Shown in pieces: positions 9,427 through 18,114 of a stretch of DNA of 64,000 nucleotides. This DNA comes from Brevibacillus panacihumi W25 (GTDB lineage Bacteria > Bacillota > Bacilli > Brevibacillales > Brevibacillaceae). The notes beneath the pieces are model-generated. The model was given only the letters and a program-made list of their open reading frames with translations, did no database searches and had not been told where the DNA came from. The position numbers were made by a program, and so were the translations under genes. Location of the stretch: assembly GCF_000503775.1 (NCBI RefSeq), contig NZ_KI629782.1, positions 496,001 to 560,000 on the forward strand, given 5' to 3'. Position 1 is the stretch's first letter. Every line of letters begins with the position of its first letter.

Positions 9427-9984
9427 CTATTCCACACGCTTGCGTGCCGCGTAGTTTTCTTGTTGAGCCACCTCAGTCACCACGATTTTCACTTCGGAAA
9501 TCAGCAGACCGGTGATGGTCTCCACCTGATCTTTGACGTCATGCTGCAGATTGTGGGTGAGTTCGGGAAACGGGGTTTCTCCATCTACCGAAACATGCAT
9601 CGTGATCATCGTTCCGCTCTCCAGCAGTTTGATTCCGCTGCGCAGATCACGCACACCTTTGACGCGTCTGGCTGCGCGTTCCGCGATGGTCTGGATCGTC
9701 TGAATGGTGATGTTGATTTCCCCCAGATCGCTGCGCTGACGGATACTGCGATCTTCTTTGGACTTTTTGAAACGGAAGGAACTGAAAAAGAATCGGAGAC
9801 TGACGATGAGGAAGATGATCGCGACGATCAGGTAGGCGATATTGGTGCCTGACAAAATCTGTTCCATGTAGGGACGAAACAAGTCTTGAGAAAACCAGCC
9901 GCTGGTAACTGCGATCATCACGCAGGATAATACGATTAGCGCAAAACTGTAAATCGTTAAGATAAACCGATCAAACAAGTTCAC
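9427..9984 (-). CDS. amaP: Alkaline shock response membrane anchor protein AmaP
   Basis: The 185-residue protein has two N-terminal membrane helices (about 7-27 and 50-68) and an Asp23-like C-terminal domain including DLGEINITIQTIQTIAERAARRVKGV. AmaP of Staphylococcus tethers Asp23 to the membrane. GTG at 9984 is chosen because the product then starts VNLFDRFILTIYS, matching the family start (MNRFDRF type), and AAGGAG is 8 bp upstream. An ATG two codons earlier is only 2 bp from that site. Context is yqhY (Asp23) upstream and DUF2273 downstream. Confidence 0.82.
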   Translation of the reverse strand: MNLFDRFILTIYSFALIVLSCVMIAVTSGWFSQDLFRPYMEQILSGTNIAYLIVAIIFLIVSLRFFFSSFRFKKSKEDRSIRQRSDLGEINITIQTIQTIAERAARRVKGVRDLRSGIKLLESGTMITMHVSVDGETPFPELTHNLQHDVKDQVETITGLLISEVKIVVTEVAQQENYAARKRVE

Positions 9985-10074
9985 TTGCATCTCTCCTTCA
10001 GCCCCGCTTTTCTATTCTATCCAGGGCGCGGTTCGGGTGCTATCGTTAGTGCCGACGTGCAGGGGCAGCTAGTG

Positions 10075-10103
10075 GAAAATGCCCCCTGTAAGTAGGGGGC
10101 ATC
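10075..10103 (-). terminator. Hairpin terminator after yqhY
   Basis: Perfect stem ATGCCCCCT/AGGGGGCAT with a 5-6 nt loop, then TTTTCC on the minus strand, 14 bp past the yqhY stop. The short T run suggests partial read-through into amaP-DUF2273-nusB. Confidence 0.7.
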
Positions 10104-10116
10104 CATCCGCAGCTTG

Positions 10117-10533
10117 TCAGCGAACCCGCTGATAGTCTTCCACTACAGTTGTTACCGGCGCTTTTTCTTCAGCCTTCAACTCTACGTCCACGATATGTAC
10201 ATTGACTTCGACAACTGACAGTCCGGTCATGCTCTCGATGCCGTTGCGCACACTATCTTGAATATTACGAGCGACCTCTGGAATTCGGTGTCCGTATTTC
10301 ACAATAATGGAAACATCAACTGCCGCTTCACGGGAACCGACCTCGACACGCACTCCGCGAGCTATATTTTTACGGCCCAAACGTTCCGCTATATCCCCAA
10401 CGAAGCCGCCGCTCATCGAGGCCACGCCTTCCACTTCTGCGGCAGCCATGCCAGCAATCACTTCCAAGACTTCAGGGGCGATCTGGACCTTTCCTAATTC
10501 TGTTCTATCTAGATCCGGTGTAAATTCTTCCAC
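10117..10533 (-). CDS. yqhY: Asp23/Gls24 family envelope stress protein (YqhY)
   Basis: The 138-residue protein shows the Asp23 core: GKVQIAPEVLEVIAGMAAAE, VEGVASMSGG, then RGVRVEVG and SIIVKYGHRIPEVARNIQDS. In B. subtilis yqhY follows accB-accC, and its loss disturbs acetyl-CoA carboxylase balance. The same neighbourhood is kept here (70 bp after accC). GTG at 10533 has AAGGGAGG 8 bp upstream. The annotated-looking upstream GTG at 10542 is inside that site. A second Asp23 protein is encoded at 60814-61143. Confidence 0.9.
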   Translation of the reverse strand: MEEFTPDLDRTELGKVQIAPEVLEVIAGMAAAEVEGVASMSGGFVGDIAERLGRKNIARGVRVEVGSREAAVDVSIIVKYGHRIPEVARNIQDSVRNGIESMTGLSVVEVNVHIVDVELKAEEKAPVTTVVEDYQRVR

Positions 10534-10601
10534 GCTTCGCACCTCCCTTTGGATTTGTATTCCATTATAGCAAGTAGGCTGTTGTTTTACAAACTTGCTC
10601 T

Positions 10602-11957
10602 TTACTCTTCATCCAACTTGAGATCATAGGTTTCGAGGAATTTGGTATCAAAATTTCCGCTGGCAAACACCTCATGATCCAAGACTTTCAAATGAAACGG
10701 AATGGTTGTCGTAATGCCTTCCACGACGAACTCATCCAAGGCACGCTTCATTCTCTCAATCGCTTCCTGGCGGTCCTTGCCCCAGACGATCAGCTTGGCA
10801 ATCATCGAATCGTAGTAAGGCGGAATGGCATAGCCGGCATAAGCCGCGCTGTCGACGCGCACGCCAAAGCCTCCAGGTGGCAGGTACTCTGTAATCCGGC
10901 CAGGCGATGGCATGAAGTTTTTCGCTGGATTCTCCGCATTGATCCGGCATTCGATAGCCCAACCATTCAACCGGATGTCTTCTTGGCGGAACGAGAGGGG
11001 CTCCCCTGCCGCTACCGTCAACTGTTCCTTGATCAGGTCATAGCCCGTGACCAGTTCCGTGACCGGATGCTCTACCTGAATCCGCGTATTCATTTCCATA
11101 AAGTAGAATTTGCCGTGTTTATCCAGTAGGAACTCAACCGTACCTGCACCGTGATAGGAGACGGCCTTGGCGGCAGCTACCGCTGCTTCCCCCATCTGCT
11201 GACGCAATTCCTCGCTGAGTGCAGGTGATGGAGCTTCTTCGATCAGCTTCTGATGGCGCCGCTGAATCGAGCAGTCGCGCTCTCCCAGATAGACAGCGTT
11301 GCCGTGTTTGTCAGCCATGATCTGAATCTCGACATGGCGCGGCCCTTCCACGAATTTCTCCAGATAGACGCCTGGATTGCCAAACGCTGTCTTGGCTTCA
11401 TTCTGCGCCTGGCGAATGGCTTTTTCCAGATCTTCGTCGTCGACGGCAACCCGCATCCCGCGTCCGCCGCCGCCCGCTGTCGCTTTAACCATGACAGGAT
11501 AGCCAATCTCATTGGCTGTTTGAATGGCGTCGGCAATATCCTCGATCAGACCTTCTGTACCGGGAACCGTTGGGACGCCAGCCGCTTTCATCGTATCCTT
11601 CGCTGTGGACTTGTCGCCCATTTTCACGATCGCTTCCGGATCAGGACCGATAAAAGTGATGTTGCAGGCAGCGCAAATCTCTGCAAAATCCGCGTTTTCA
11701 GCCAAAAAGCCGTAACCGGGATGGATGGCATCTGCTCCTACCTTCGTCGCGACGCTCATGATGCTTGTTACATTCAGATAGCTTTCCTTGGATGTTTTTG
11801 GACCAATACAGTAAGCTTCGTCGGCCAATTTGACATGAAGCGCTTCACTATCCGCTTCGGAGTAGACAGCGACCGTACGAATGCCTAGCTCGCGGCATGC
11901 GCGAATGACCCGCACAGCGATCTCTCCGCGATTGGCAATCAATACTTTTTGGAACAT
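10602..11957 (-). CDS. accC: Acetyl-CoA carboxylase, biotin carboxylase subunit
   Basis: ATP- and bicarbonate-dependent carboxylation of the biotin on AccB, the first half of malonyl-CoA synthesis. The 451-residue length is typical. Motifs seen are [17 protein letters not shown] at the N terminus, the ATP-grasp glycine loop [12 protein letters not shown], the metal/active-site block [14 protein letters not shown] and [11 protein letters not shown] at 11957 is preceded by GGGGGAG at 5 bp. The GTG 15 bp further up lies in that ribosome site. accB ends 16 bp upstream, forming the accBC operon. Confidence 0.97.
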   Translation of the reverse strand: MFQKVLIANRGEIAVRVIRACRELGIRTVAVYSEADSEALHVKLADEAYCIGPKTSKESYLNVTSIMSVATKVGADAIHPGYGFLAENADFAEICAACNITFIGPDPEAIVKMGDKSTAKDTMKAAGVPTVPGTEGLIEDIADAIQTANEIGYPVMVKATAGGGGRGMRVAVDDEDLEKAIRQAQNEAKTAFGNPGVYLEKFVEGPRHVEIQIMADKHGNAVYLGERDCSIQRRHQKLIEEAPSPALSEELRQQMGEAAVAAAKAVSYHGAGTVEFLLDKHGKFYFMEMNTRIQVEHPVTELVTGYDLIKEQLTVAAGEPLSFRQEDIRLNGWAIECRINAENPAKNFMPSPGRITEYLPPGGFGVRVDSAAYAGYAIPPYYDSMIAKLIVWGKDRQEAIERMKRALDEFVVEGITTTIPFHLKVLDHEVFASGNFDTKFLETYDLKLDEE

Positions 11958-11973
11958 TTCGCTCTCCCCCACC

Positions 11974-12483
11974 TTATTCTGGCTTCACTAGAAACAATGG
12001 CTGGCCGTATTCGACCAATTGGCCGTCCTCAACCAGGACCTTGACGATCTCGCCGTTTACTTCAGCTTCAATCTCATTGAACAGCTTCATCGCTTCCACG
12101 ATGCAGACAACCTTGTTTGCGCTCACCTTGTCACCGGCTTTCACGTAGGCTGGCTTGCCAGGTTCTGGCGCACTGTAGAAGGTCCCTACCATCGGAGAGA
12201 CGATTTTGTGCAGGTTGGCATCATCAGCTGCAGGTGCTGCAGGTGCAGCCTTCGGCGCTTCCGAAGCAACTGGTGCTGCCACTGGCGCTGCGACCGGTGC
12301 TGCTGCGGCTGCCGGAGCTGCCTGCAAGACAGGTGCTGATACCGCCGGCTGAGTCACTACCACTGTCTCCTTGCCGGAGGATTTGGTCAGTTTTACTTTG
12401 GCGCCTTCTAATTCCAGCTTGAATTCTTGAATGGATGATTGATCAATTAACTTAATAAGTTCTCGAATTTCATGGATATTCAA
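11974..12483 (-). CDS. accB: Acetyl-CoA carboxylase biotin carboxyl carrier protein
   Basis: The 169-residue carrier starts [18 protein letters not shown], passes through a long Ala/Pro linker (about 55-95), and ends in a biotinyl domain with [13 protein letters not shown] (biotinylated Lys near 133). The start codon is TTG at 12483. AAGGAG lies 9 bp upstream and all homologues begin at this residue. An open frame continues upstream but reaches back through the promoter. The linker is expected to be flexible. The gene has its own promoter (12557-12585) in addition to any read-through from spoIIIA. Confidence 0.95.
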   Translation of the reverse strand: MNIHEIRELIKLIDQSSIQEFKLELEGAKVKLTKSSGKETVVVTQPAVSAPVLQAAPAAAAAPVAAPVAAPVASEAPKAAPAAPAADDANLHKIVSPMVGTFYSAPEPGKPAYVKAGDKVSANKVVCIVEAMKLFNEIEAEVNGEIVKVLVEDGQLVEYGQPLFLVKPE

Positions 12484-12556
12484 CGAAAAGCACTCCTTCA
12501 CTTCAATAAATGTCTCAGGGAGTTCCATATGTAGCAGATGGCCAGACCATAAACCC

Positions 12557-12585
12557 ATGGTAGCTTGTCGCCAGATACACGTCAA
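12557..12585 (-). promoter_or_regulatory. Candidate sigma-A promoter of accB-accC
   Basis: Minus strand: -35 TTGACG (12585-12580), 17-bp spacer, -10 TACCAT (12562-12557). Predicted start near 12550, giving a leader of about 67 nt. The -35 directly abuts the T-rich tail of the spoIIIA terminator. Confidence 0.6.
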
Positions 12586-12633
12586 GAAAGGATTTCCCTG
12601 CTTTTCCCGTAAGAAAGGCGAGGAAATCCTTAC
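12586..12633 (-). terminator. Hairpin terminator after spoIIIAH
   Basis: Minus-strand stem AAGGATTTCC/GGAAATCCTT (arms 12622-12631 and 12588-12597) with a 24-nt loop, followed by TCTT. It lies 44 bp past the spoIIIAH stop and ends at the accB -35 element. The tail is short, so efficiency is uncertain. Confidence 0.65.
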
Positions 12634-12676
12634 CATCATGCCCGTTATGGCCCCTTCCTATAAGTCGGCGGCGTGA

Positions 12677-13330
12677 TTAGGAAGCGTTGAATTGAACCTT
12701 TACGTTCGTGGCTGGAACATTCAAATGCTCCTTGACGTGGGCGATGATTTCGACCGCTTCACTTTGGCTCAGCTCATTTTTTTGCACAATGACCGTTACC
12801 TTGTCATTTTGCATGAAGACGACCGCATCCTGGTAGCCGCTAGCCTTCAGCATCTCTTCTACATTCGTCGTCGCAGAATCCTGCGTGGACAGCTCTTCAA
12901 ACTTGGCCTTCGCTTCGGCTACGGCTTGCGGGGAAGAATCCGGGCTGCTCATGATCGCGAGCTGCTCATCCTTTTGCTGCTGGAACTGTGCTTCGCGTTT
13001 CATTTTGTAGCCCTGGAAGATCTCGCTTGCCGTCTCCGAGACCGGAACGACCGCGGCGGGCGAATTCTGCTCCTTTGGCGTCGCCTCTTCTTTGCCGGCT
13101 TGGGCCACTGGCTGGCCGCTCTTGCCGTCTACGGGTTTCGCATCAGGCGCAGGATCGGCTTCGCGGGATTCCACGACAACTCCTGAGATTTGTTCCTGCT
13201 TTTCTACTGCCTGCTGTTGTCCGGATGTCGGGACCTGCTCCTGCGGACCTTTGGCCAGATAATAACCGGACAGGACCACCATGACAGCCAGCATTGTCAA
13301 CAACCACACTGTTTGCTTTCTTAAAATCAT
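12677..13330 (-). CDS. spoIIIAH: Stage III sporulation protein AH
   Basis: Mother-cell membrane protein that pairs with forespore SpoIIQ across the intermembrane space in the SpoIIIA-SpoIIQ channel. The 217-residue protein has a short N terminus, one transmembrane helix (about 8-26), a variable Gln/Pro/Glu-rich stretch (30-95) and the conserved YscJ/FliF-like C-terminal domain with QDAVVFMQNDKVTVIVQ and EAVEIIAHVKE. It is the last gene of the eight-gene operon. AGGAGG 9 bp upstream supports ATG at 13330. Confidence 0.93.
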   Translation of the reverse strand: MILRKQTVWLLTMLAVMVVLSGYYLAKGPQEQVPTSGQQQAVEKQEQISGVVVESREADPAPDAKPVDGKSGQPVAQAGKEEATPKEQNSPAAVVPVSETASEIFQGYKMKREAQFQQQKDEQLAIMSSPDSSPQAVAEAKAKFEELSTQDSATTNVEEMLKASGYQDAVVFMQNDKVTVIVQKNELSQSEAVEIIAHVKEHLNVPATNVKVQFNAS

Positions 13331-13342
13331 AGACCATACCTC

Positions 13343-13984
13343 CTACCCTTTTTTTGGCAAAATGGATATCTTGTAAACGGGAACGTCCAAAACCTTTTGC
13401 ACGGCTTCGGTAATCCACGCTTTCACCTGGATGTTGTCGGCACCTTTCGCGACAACCAGTACGCCGCGGACGCGAGGCTTCATCGTTTTGACAATGACAG
13501 GCTGGTCTTGCTTGCCACCCTGGACAATGACCACCTCCTCATCCCGGGACTGATCGTTCTGATTGCGGGTCGCTTTATCCTTATCCGTCTCCTGATTGGT
13601 CGAGGACCGGCTGTTGGTGTTTTTTTCCACAATCAACTCCGGCGTTGAATCCAGATTGACCATGACCTCCACAGCACCGACCCCGACGACGGTCGAAAGT
13701 ATTTCACGCAACTGCGTTTCGTAAATGTTCTCGTACTCTGCAATCACATCCGGTACGGGAGCCTGACCCATCGCCGGGCTCGCCAACTCGCTAGCAGGCG
13801 GACCGGTCGAATCATTGTCAAGAGACCCAAACCCGAGAGGCTGATCTTTTTCTACTCGCAAGAAGTCAGTCAGAATCATGATCGCCAACCCGATGCCCAA
13901 AACGACGATGAAGTAGTGGATCGGCTTCAGCTTTTTCGCCCCGCCCCCGTCGCCTTCCCACCATTTTTTCAACTTCTCCAGCAT
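13343..13984 (-). CDS. spoIIIAG: Stage III sporulation protein AG
   Basis: Ring-forming mother-cell protein of the SpoIIIA secretion-like complex. The 213-residue product has one membrane helix (about 23-42, YFIVVLGIGLAIMIL) and the conserved segment YETQLREILSTVVGVGAVEVMVNLDS, followed by PRVRGVLVVAKGADN near the C terminus. These are the features that build the large ring in the intermembrane space. ATG at 13984 has GAGGTG upstream. The earlier GTG is within the ribosome site. It is spaced 12 bp from spoIIIAH. Confidence 0.93.
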   Translation of the reverse strand: MLEKLKKWWEGDGGGAKKLKPIHYFIVVLGIGLAIMILTDFLRVEKDQPLGFGSLDNDSTGPPASELASPAMGQAPVPDVIAEYENIYETQLREILSTVVGVGAVEVMVNLDSTPELIVEKNTNSRSSTNQETDKDKATRNQNDQSRDEEVVIVQGGKQDQPVIVKTMKPRVRGVLVVAKGADNIQVKAWITEAVQKVLDVPVYKISILPKKG

Positions 13985-14016
13985 CCTTCTCACCTCACTT
14001 TTTTGGACATGTCCGT

Positions 14017-14697
14017 CTACTGCTTACCATTTGTTGGAGACTCGTCCGTCACAGACACCTGGTCTGCGGCAAGTCCCCACTGAAGGGCGATATCGGAAGC
14101 GATGCGCGTATGAACCGGATTGTCCTGGCGCGCGCTCACTTCCCGATCGGGCGGTGCGCGGTCTGTTTTGACTGCCGGTGTACTGATCTGGATGTCTACG
14201 GGTTGAATGGGCTGAATCGGCTGCACGGGTGTCTGGTCGGAAGTCTTTTCCTGATTTTCGCTGTCTTGGACGATGAGCGCGATTCGCTTCAGGATGGGCT
14301 GGTCGGGATTGGATTTGTCCATCTGAATTTCTATATGCTGGACATCCATTCCGTATACTTCTTTTACTCTTGTTTTCACTGCTGCGCTGATCTGGGCTTG
14401 TACATAAGCGGTGGTTTGCTCGCTTTGGTGGCTCAGCAATTTGCTGGTGACCCGCTTCCAGTCGCTGTCTGCCGGCTTGTTCAACTCCTCCTGATAGCGG
14501 TCCAGTCGCAAGGCCAGGTCATCCTGCGTCAGATTGAACAAAGCGAACAAGGGGGAGATGATCGTGAGCAGCAGGATCAGCCCCATCACCATTTTTACGT
14601 AGCGCTGCAAAGTCGTGTTGGGCAAAATCAAATCAAGAAAGGCGGCAAGCAGGACGAGCAGGATGATTTTTTTCAGCCATAACGTTAACCAGGTCAT
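14017..14697 (-). CDS. spoIIIAF: Stage III sporulation protein AF
   Basis: The 226-residue protein has two N-terminal membrane helices (about 6-24 and 34-53) around the conserved LILPNTTLQRYVKMVMGLIL region, then a soluble domain in the intermembrane space with VYGMDVQHIEIQMD. It is part of the SpoIIIA complex needed for forespore sigma-G activity after engulfment. The C-terminal third, rich in Pro, Gln and Thr (about 160-226), looks variable. The gene lies 9 bp after spoIIIAE. Confidence 0.92.
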   Translation of the reverse strand: MTWLTLWLKKIILLVLLAAFLDLILPNTTLQRYVKMVMGLILLLTIISPLFALFNLTQDDLALRLDRYQEELNKPADSDWKRVTSKLLSHQSEQTTAYVQAQISAAVKTRVKEVYGMDVQHIEIQMDKSNPDQPILKRIALIVQDSENQEKTSDQTPVQPIQPIQPVDIQISTPAVKTDRAPPDREVSARQDNPVHTRIASDIALQWGLAADQVSVTDESPTNGKQ

Positions 14698-14706
14698 CTA
14701 CCTCAC

Positions 14707-15903
14707 CTACCGAACCATCATAGAGATGTTGCCCGCTGCGATGATGATGGTAATCGCCAGAAAAAACATCAGGCCAACTGTCGCCAGCGCGGCGAAAACG
14801 AACAGCAGGCTTTTGCCGATCGTGCCCAAAGCACTGATGATCGGACTGTTTCCGAGAGGTTGCAGCACTGCTGACGAAAGGTTGTAGATCAGGGCAAGAA
14901 CGAGTATCTTCATTGCCGGAAAGGCGCAGAGGATTACTAGAATGATGACGCCAGCCAGGCCGATCGCATTTTTCACCAGCAGCGATGCATTCAGGACGGT
15001 ATCGGCTGCATCCGAGAACATGCGGCCGACGATCGGCACAAAGTTCCCGGTGATATACTTGGCCGTCCGCAGCGTGACGCCGTCTGTGACAGCCGAGGTG
15101 GCACCCTGAATCGAGATCACCGCCAGGAAAATGGTTAAAAACGATCCCAGCACCCCCATCGCGATATTGCGCAGAAGGGTCGCCAGTTGCGTCACCTTGT
15201 AGCGCTCGGAAAACATGCTGACGATGGAGAGCATGGCCGAAAGAAACAGCAGAGGAAACACTACATACGTAATCATCATGCCGCTGATGTTGATCATGAA
15301 GATGATCAGCGGATGGAACATCGTCGCCGTAGCCAGATTTCCCACCGATGCCAGCAGCGCTATCACCAGCGGGATCATCGCCAGCATGAAGTCGGACATG
15401 TTGCCGATCGCGTCCTTGGCGTAGGTAATGGCCAGGTGAAAGCTGTTGATCGCCAGCACCATCAAGACCAGGTAGGCGATGGAGTAGGCAACTGTGGAGA
15501 CCGTGTTGCGTTCAAATGCGTTTTGCATCGTCTCCAGGATCATGGCAAAAACGGTGATGATGATAATGGAGCTGAGCAATTTGCCGTTCATCAGAATTTC
15601 GTGAAAGGCGAATTTCATGAGTCCCTTCAAGAAGCCTGAAAGGCTGAATTCTCCCTCCTGCATGAGCATCTGGATAAAGCCCTTCGCCTTGAGGTCAGGA
15701 AGGTAGCCCTGGTATTCTTTCTGGAGCTTTTTCCAATACTGCTCGACGCTTTCGGTATTGAGATGGCTGACCTGCTGCTGGACCAGTTCATTGATGGGAT
15801 TGGCAGGAGCGGCAGGGGTAGCGAAGACAGCTTGTACAGGCGTGTGCAAAAGAAACAGGAAGAGCATGCATGCGCTGATCCAACCGTATCGCGTCATCGA
15901 CAT
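14707..15903 (-). CDS. spoIIIAE: Stage III sporulation protein AE
   Basis: Large polytopic membrane protein of 398 residues with an N-terminal signal segment ending near VQAVFA (26-31), a soluble stretch, then about seven or eight hydrophobic helices. Conserved points include GFIQMLMQEGEFSLSGFLKG, GNLATATMFHP and VIQGATSAVTDGV-like sequence. It is probably the export-gate-like component of the SpoIIIA machine. Two close ATGs (15903, 15897) share the ribosome site GAGGGGAGGGG. I use the first. Confidence 0.94.
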   Translation of the reverse strand: MSMTRYGWISACMLFLFLLHTPVQAVFATPAAPANPINELVQQQVSHLNTESVEQYWKKLQKEYQGYLPDLKAKGFIQMLMQEGEFSLSGFLKGLMKFAFHEILMNGKLLSSIIIITVFAMILETMQNAFERNTVSTVAYSIAYLVLMVLAINSFHLAITYAKDAIGNMSDFMLAMIPLVIALLASVGNLATATMFHPLIIFMINISGMMITYVVFPLLFLSAMLSIVSMFSERYKVTQLATLLRNIAMGVLGSFLTIFLAVISIQGATSAVTDGVTLRTAKYITGNFVPIVGRMFSDAADTVLNASLLVKNAIGLAGVIILVILCAFPAMKILVLALIYNLSSAVLQPLGNSPIISALGTIGKSLLFVFAALATVGLMFFLAITIIIAAGNISMMVR

Positions 15904-15913
15904 TCCCCTCCCC

Positions 15914-16303
15914 TCACGCTGGCAACAGGTCGATCACAGTCTCGATAATGATTTGGATGATCGGGACCGCCATGACGAGAATGAGGACTTTGCCAGCCAT
16001 CTCGATTTTTGATGCGATGGCGCCTTGTCCCGCATCCCTTGTGATTTGTGCGCCGAATTCAGCGATATACGCAATTCCGATAATTTTTAGGATCGTCTCT
16101 AGAAATACGAGGTTCAGGTCTGCCTGGACGGCTAGCTTTTCCAGGATTTGAATGACCTCAGCGATCTTGCCGATGAGAAAGAAAAAGATAATGACGCCGC
16201 TCGCGATGGCGATCAGGAATGCAAACATGGGCTTTTGATCCTTGATGACCAACGCGAGAATGGTAGCGACCAGCCCAAGGCCGACAATTTGTACGATCTC
16301 CAT
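15914..16303 (-). CDS. spoIIIAD: Stage III sporulation protein AD
   Basis: A 129-residue membrane protein with four hydrophobic helices and the block IIGIAYIAEFGAQITRDAGQGAIASKIEMAGK, here cited as residues about 71-102. It belongs to the SpoIIIAC/AD family and sits with AC and AE in the mother-cell membrane platform. Spacing to the neighbours is 10-11 bp on both sides, consistent with a single transcript. Confidence 0.95.
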   Translation of the reverse strand: MEIVQIVGLGLVATILALVIKDQKPMFAFLIAIASGVIIFFFLIGKIAEVIQILEKLAVQADLNLVFLETILKIIGIAYIAEFGAQITRDAGQGAIASKIEMAGKVLILVMAVPIIQIIIETVIDLLPA

Positions 16304-16314
16304 CTGTCTCCCTC

Positions 16315-16518
16315 CTATTTGAACAGGAAGACGCGTTTTACCTCGGTAAACAGGTCGCCGACATAATGGGCAACCATGTAGAGCACGATAATGAACCCGA
16401 CCAGCGTCGCCCAGTGTGCGATATCTTCCTTGCCCGCCTGCTTTAAGACGGTATGCAGGATGGCTGTGATGAAGCCTACCGCGCCGATTTGGAAAACAGG
16501 TGTCAAATCAAAATCCAC
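16315..16518 (-). CDS. spoIIIAC: Stage III sporulation protein AC
   Basis: A 67-residue, two-helix membrane protein beginning at GTG with DFDLTPVFQIGAVGFITAIL and ending near FTEVKRVFLFK. Sequence and length are typical of SpoIIIAC, a small platform subunit related to the N-terminal half of SpoIIIAD. A GAGGTG ribosome site precedes the GTG. The spoIIIAB stop is 17 bp upstream. Confidence 0.95.
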   Translation of the reverse strand: MDFDLTPVFQIGAVGFITAILHTVLKQAGKEDIAHWATLVGFIIVLYMVAHYVGDLFTEVKRVFLFK

Positions 16519-16535
16519 TTGTGAACACCTCGCCT

Positions 16536-17054
16536 TTAAAACATCAGGATGACTACCAGCAGCCCACCCAAGAATCCGAGACTTTTATACATTTTTTCGT
16601 ATTTATCTTGTTCAGCACGCGCTTCTTCTTCCAGTCCCCGCAGATGTGTGACGGCTAGGCGCAAATGCTTTTGCTGGTCTTCCCGATCGGATGATCCGAG
16701 CACCTGCGAAAGGCTTGCCAGCACTTCCTGCTCCTGTTTTCGCAAAGCCGTCTGGGGCCAGTGACGCTTCATCGCCTTTTGCAGGGATTCCTCCGCCGAC
16801 AGTGCCCTCTCCTGCTCCAGCAGTTCTGCGGCCAACAAAAAGAGATTCCCGACTTCCTTGTTGACTCGCTGTCCCACCTTTACAAAGGCACGCTGCAACG
16901 GGGTGAGACCGTAGACGATTTCTGTCTCCAGCATCTGCAGGGCTACGAGCAGGGCACGAAGCTGTACGGGACGCTTGGCGTAGGTACGGCTGATTTGCCA
17001 GCCGACCATCGAAGCGGAGACGAGAACCATCAATGCTCCAATCAGCTTGATCAT
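16536..17054 (-). CDS. spoIIIAB: Stage III sporulation protein AB
   Basis: The 172-residue product starts MIKLIGALMVLVSASMVGWQ (N-terminal membrane helix) and ends in a second hydrophobic helix SLGFLGGLLVVILM, with a helical cytoplasmic region between. The family resembles type II secretion F-domain proteins and is thought to connect the AA ATPase to the membrane. The ATG at 17054 overlaps the spoIIIAA stop (ATGA). The open frame continues upstream inside spoIIIAA but is not the gene. Confidence 0.93.
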   Translation of the reverse strand: MIKLIGALMVLVSASMVGWQISRTYAKRPVQLRALLVALQMLETEIVYGLTPLQRAFVKVGQRVNKEVGNLFLLAAELLEQERALSAEESLQKAMKRHWPQTALRKQEQEVLASLSQVLGSSDREDQQKHLRLAVTHLRGLEEEARAEQDKYEKMYKSLGFLGGLLVVILMF

Positions 17055-18004
17055 GCGGGTTGTTCCTTTTTCACCGGATTCAGGCTGCTGTCGTAAATCG
17101 CCTGGATGGTCCCGACTCCTCGGCTTCGACTCAAAACAATGTAACGGGAAAAGGCCCCGTGACGGATCAGCTTGCCCAGCATCGGTCTTCTTGCTACCTC
17201 CTCTACATCGGACCCATGTGCAGAACAGACGACTGCGACACCGGCATGGATCGCTTCCCAGACAGCATCTCCATCCTCGGGTCTGCCGATCTCGTCCACG
17301 ATCAGGACATCCGGCGACATGGAACGGATCAGCATCATCATCCCGATTGCTTTGGGACAAGCGTCGAGCACATCCGTACGCGGTCCGACATCGCGCTGGG
17401 GCACCCCTTGCAGGCAGCCAGCCAGTTCGGAGCGTTCGTCCACAATCCCTACCTTGCGACTGGAGGACCACTCGTTGCCGTAGCTGATCTGTCGGGCAAT
17501 GTCACGCAGCAATGTCGTTTTGCCGCACATCGGGGGAGAAATGACGAGCGTGTTTCGCAGAGTTCCTTTTTCAAACAGATAGGGCATTACTTTTTGCGCG
17601 ACTCCTTTTTTCTCGCGAGCAATCCGTATGTTGAAGCTCGTCACATCGCGTATGCCTTTTACCTCGCCGCGCTCCAGCACGACTTTGCCAGCAATTCCGA
17701 TGCGATGGCCCCCTACCACGGTGATGTACCCCCGCTTCAATTCCTCTTCCAATGCGTACAACGAGTGCTGGCTCACCTGGTTCAACAGCTTGACCACGTG
17801 TTCTTGTGTGAAAACCCATCCTTGTCTGGCGATGGACGTGATTTGACCTGCCGGGGTCACATAGCTGGTTTGCTGACCGTATCGAATTTCCAATGGCTGA
17901 TTTTGCCGAAGTCGGATTTCTTCCAATACCTCGAGGACCGTGGAGGGGAGCACAGTCATGATGTTTCGCACGGATGCCGGCAGAATAGCCATGATCTCTT
18001 GCAT
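17051..18004 (-). CDS. spoIIIAA: Stage III sporulation protein AA (secretion-type ATPase)
   Basis: ATPase of the SpoIIIA complex, related to type II/IV secretion ATPases. The 317-residue product has RGWVFTQEHVVKLLNQVSQ (about 80-100), the Walker A loop ISPPMCGKTTLL, DERSEL, and the Walker B-like DVLIVDEIGR. I chose ATG at 18004, which has AAGGAGGG 7 bp upstream and gives MQEIMAILP as in homologues. Another ATG at 18037 also has a GGAGG, but a sigma-E-like promoter at 18050-18079 would place the transcript start only a few bases before it. It is the first gene of the operon. Confidence 0.93.
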   Translation of the reverse strand: MQEIMAILPASVRNIMTVLPSTVLEVLEEIRLRQNQPLEIRYGQQTSYVTPAGQITSIARQGWVFTQEHVVKLLNQVSQHSLYALEEELKRGYITVVGGHRIGIAGKVVLERGEVKGIRDVTSFNIRIAREKKGVAQKVMPYLFEKGTLRNTLVISPPMCGKTTLLRDIARQISYGNEWSSSRKVGIVDERSELAGCLQGVPQRDVGPRTDVLDACPKAIGMMMLIRSMSPDVLIVDEIGRPEDGDAVWEAIHAGVAVVCSAHGSDVEEVARRPMLGKLIRHGAFSRYIVLSRSRGVGTIQAIYDSSLNPVKKEQPA

Positions 18005-18049
18005 GGATGAACCCTCCTTATCGCCTTTGTCCATCATTGACTTACCTCC

Positions 18050-18079
18050 ATCCTATGCGTGCGTGGACGAGGTTTATGC
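18050..18079 (-). promoter_or_regulatory. Candidate sigma-E promoter of the spoIIIA operon
   Basis: Minus strand: -35-like GCATAAA (18079-18073), 15-bp spacer, -10-like CATAGGAT (18057-18050), resembling the sigma-E pattern (ATA ... CATACNNT). The predicted start is near 18043. The operon is under sigma-E in B. subtilis. Confidence 0.5.
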
Positions 18080-18114
18080 TAAAAAAAGCGACTCTATTGG
18101 ACCAGCCTGAAAAG

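Noticed and set aside
12484-12639. N-terminal extension of AccB by 52 residues
   Set aside because: The extension would run through the promoter and terminator, while TTG 12483 has an ideal ribosome site and matches homologue starts.
16536-17471. A long fused frame reading through spoIIIAB from inside spoIIIAA
   Set aside because: The upstream half is out of frame with the conserved ATPase; SpoIIIAB starts at ATG 17054 overlapping the spoIIIAA stop.
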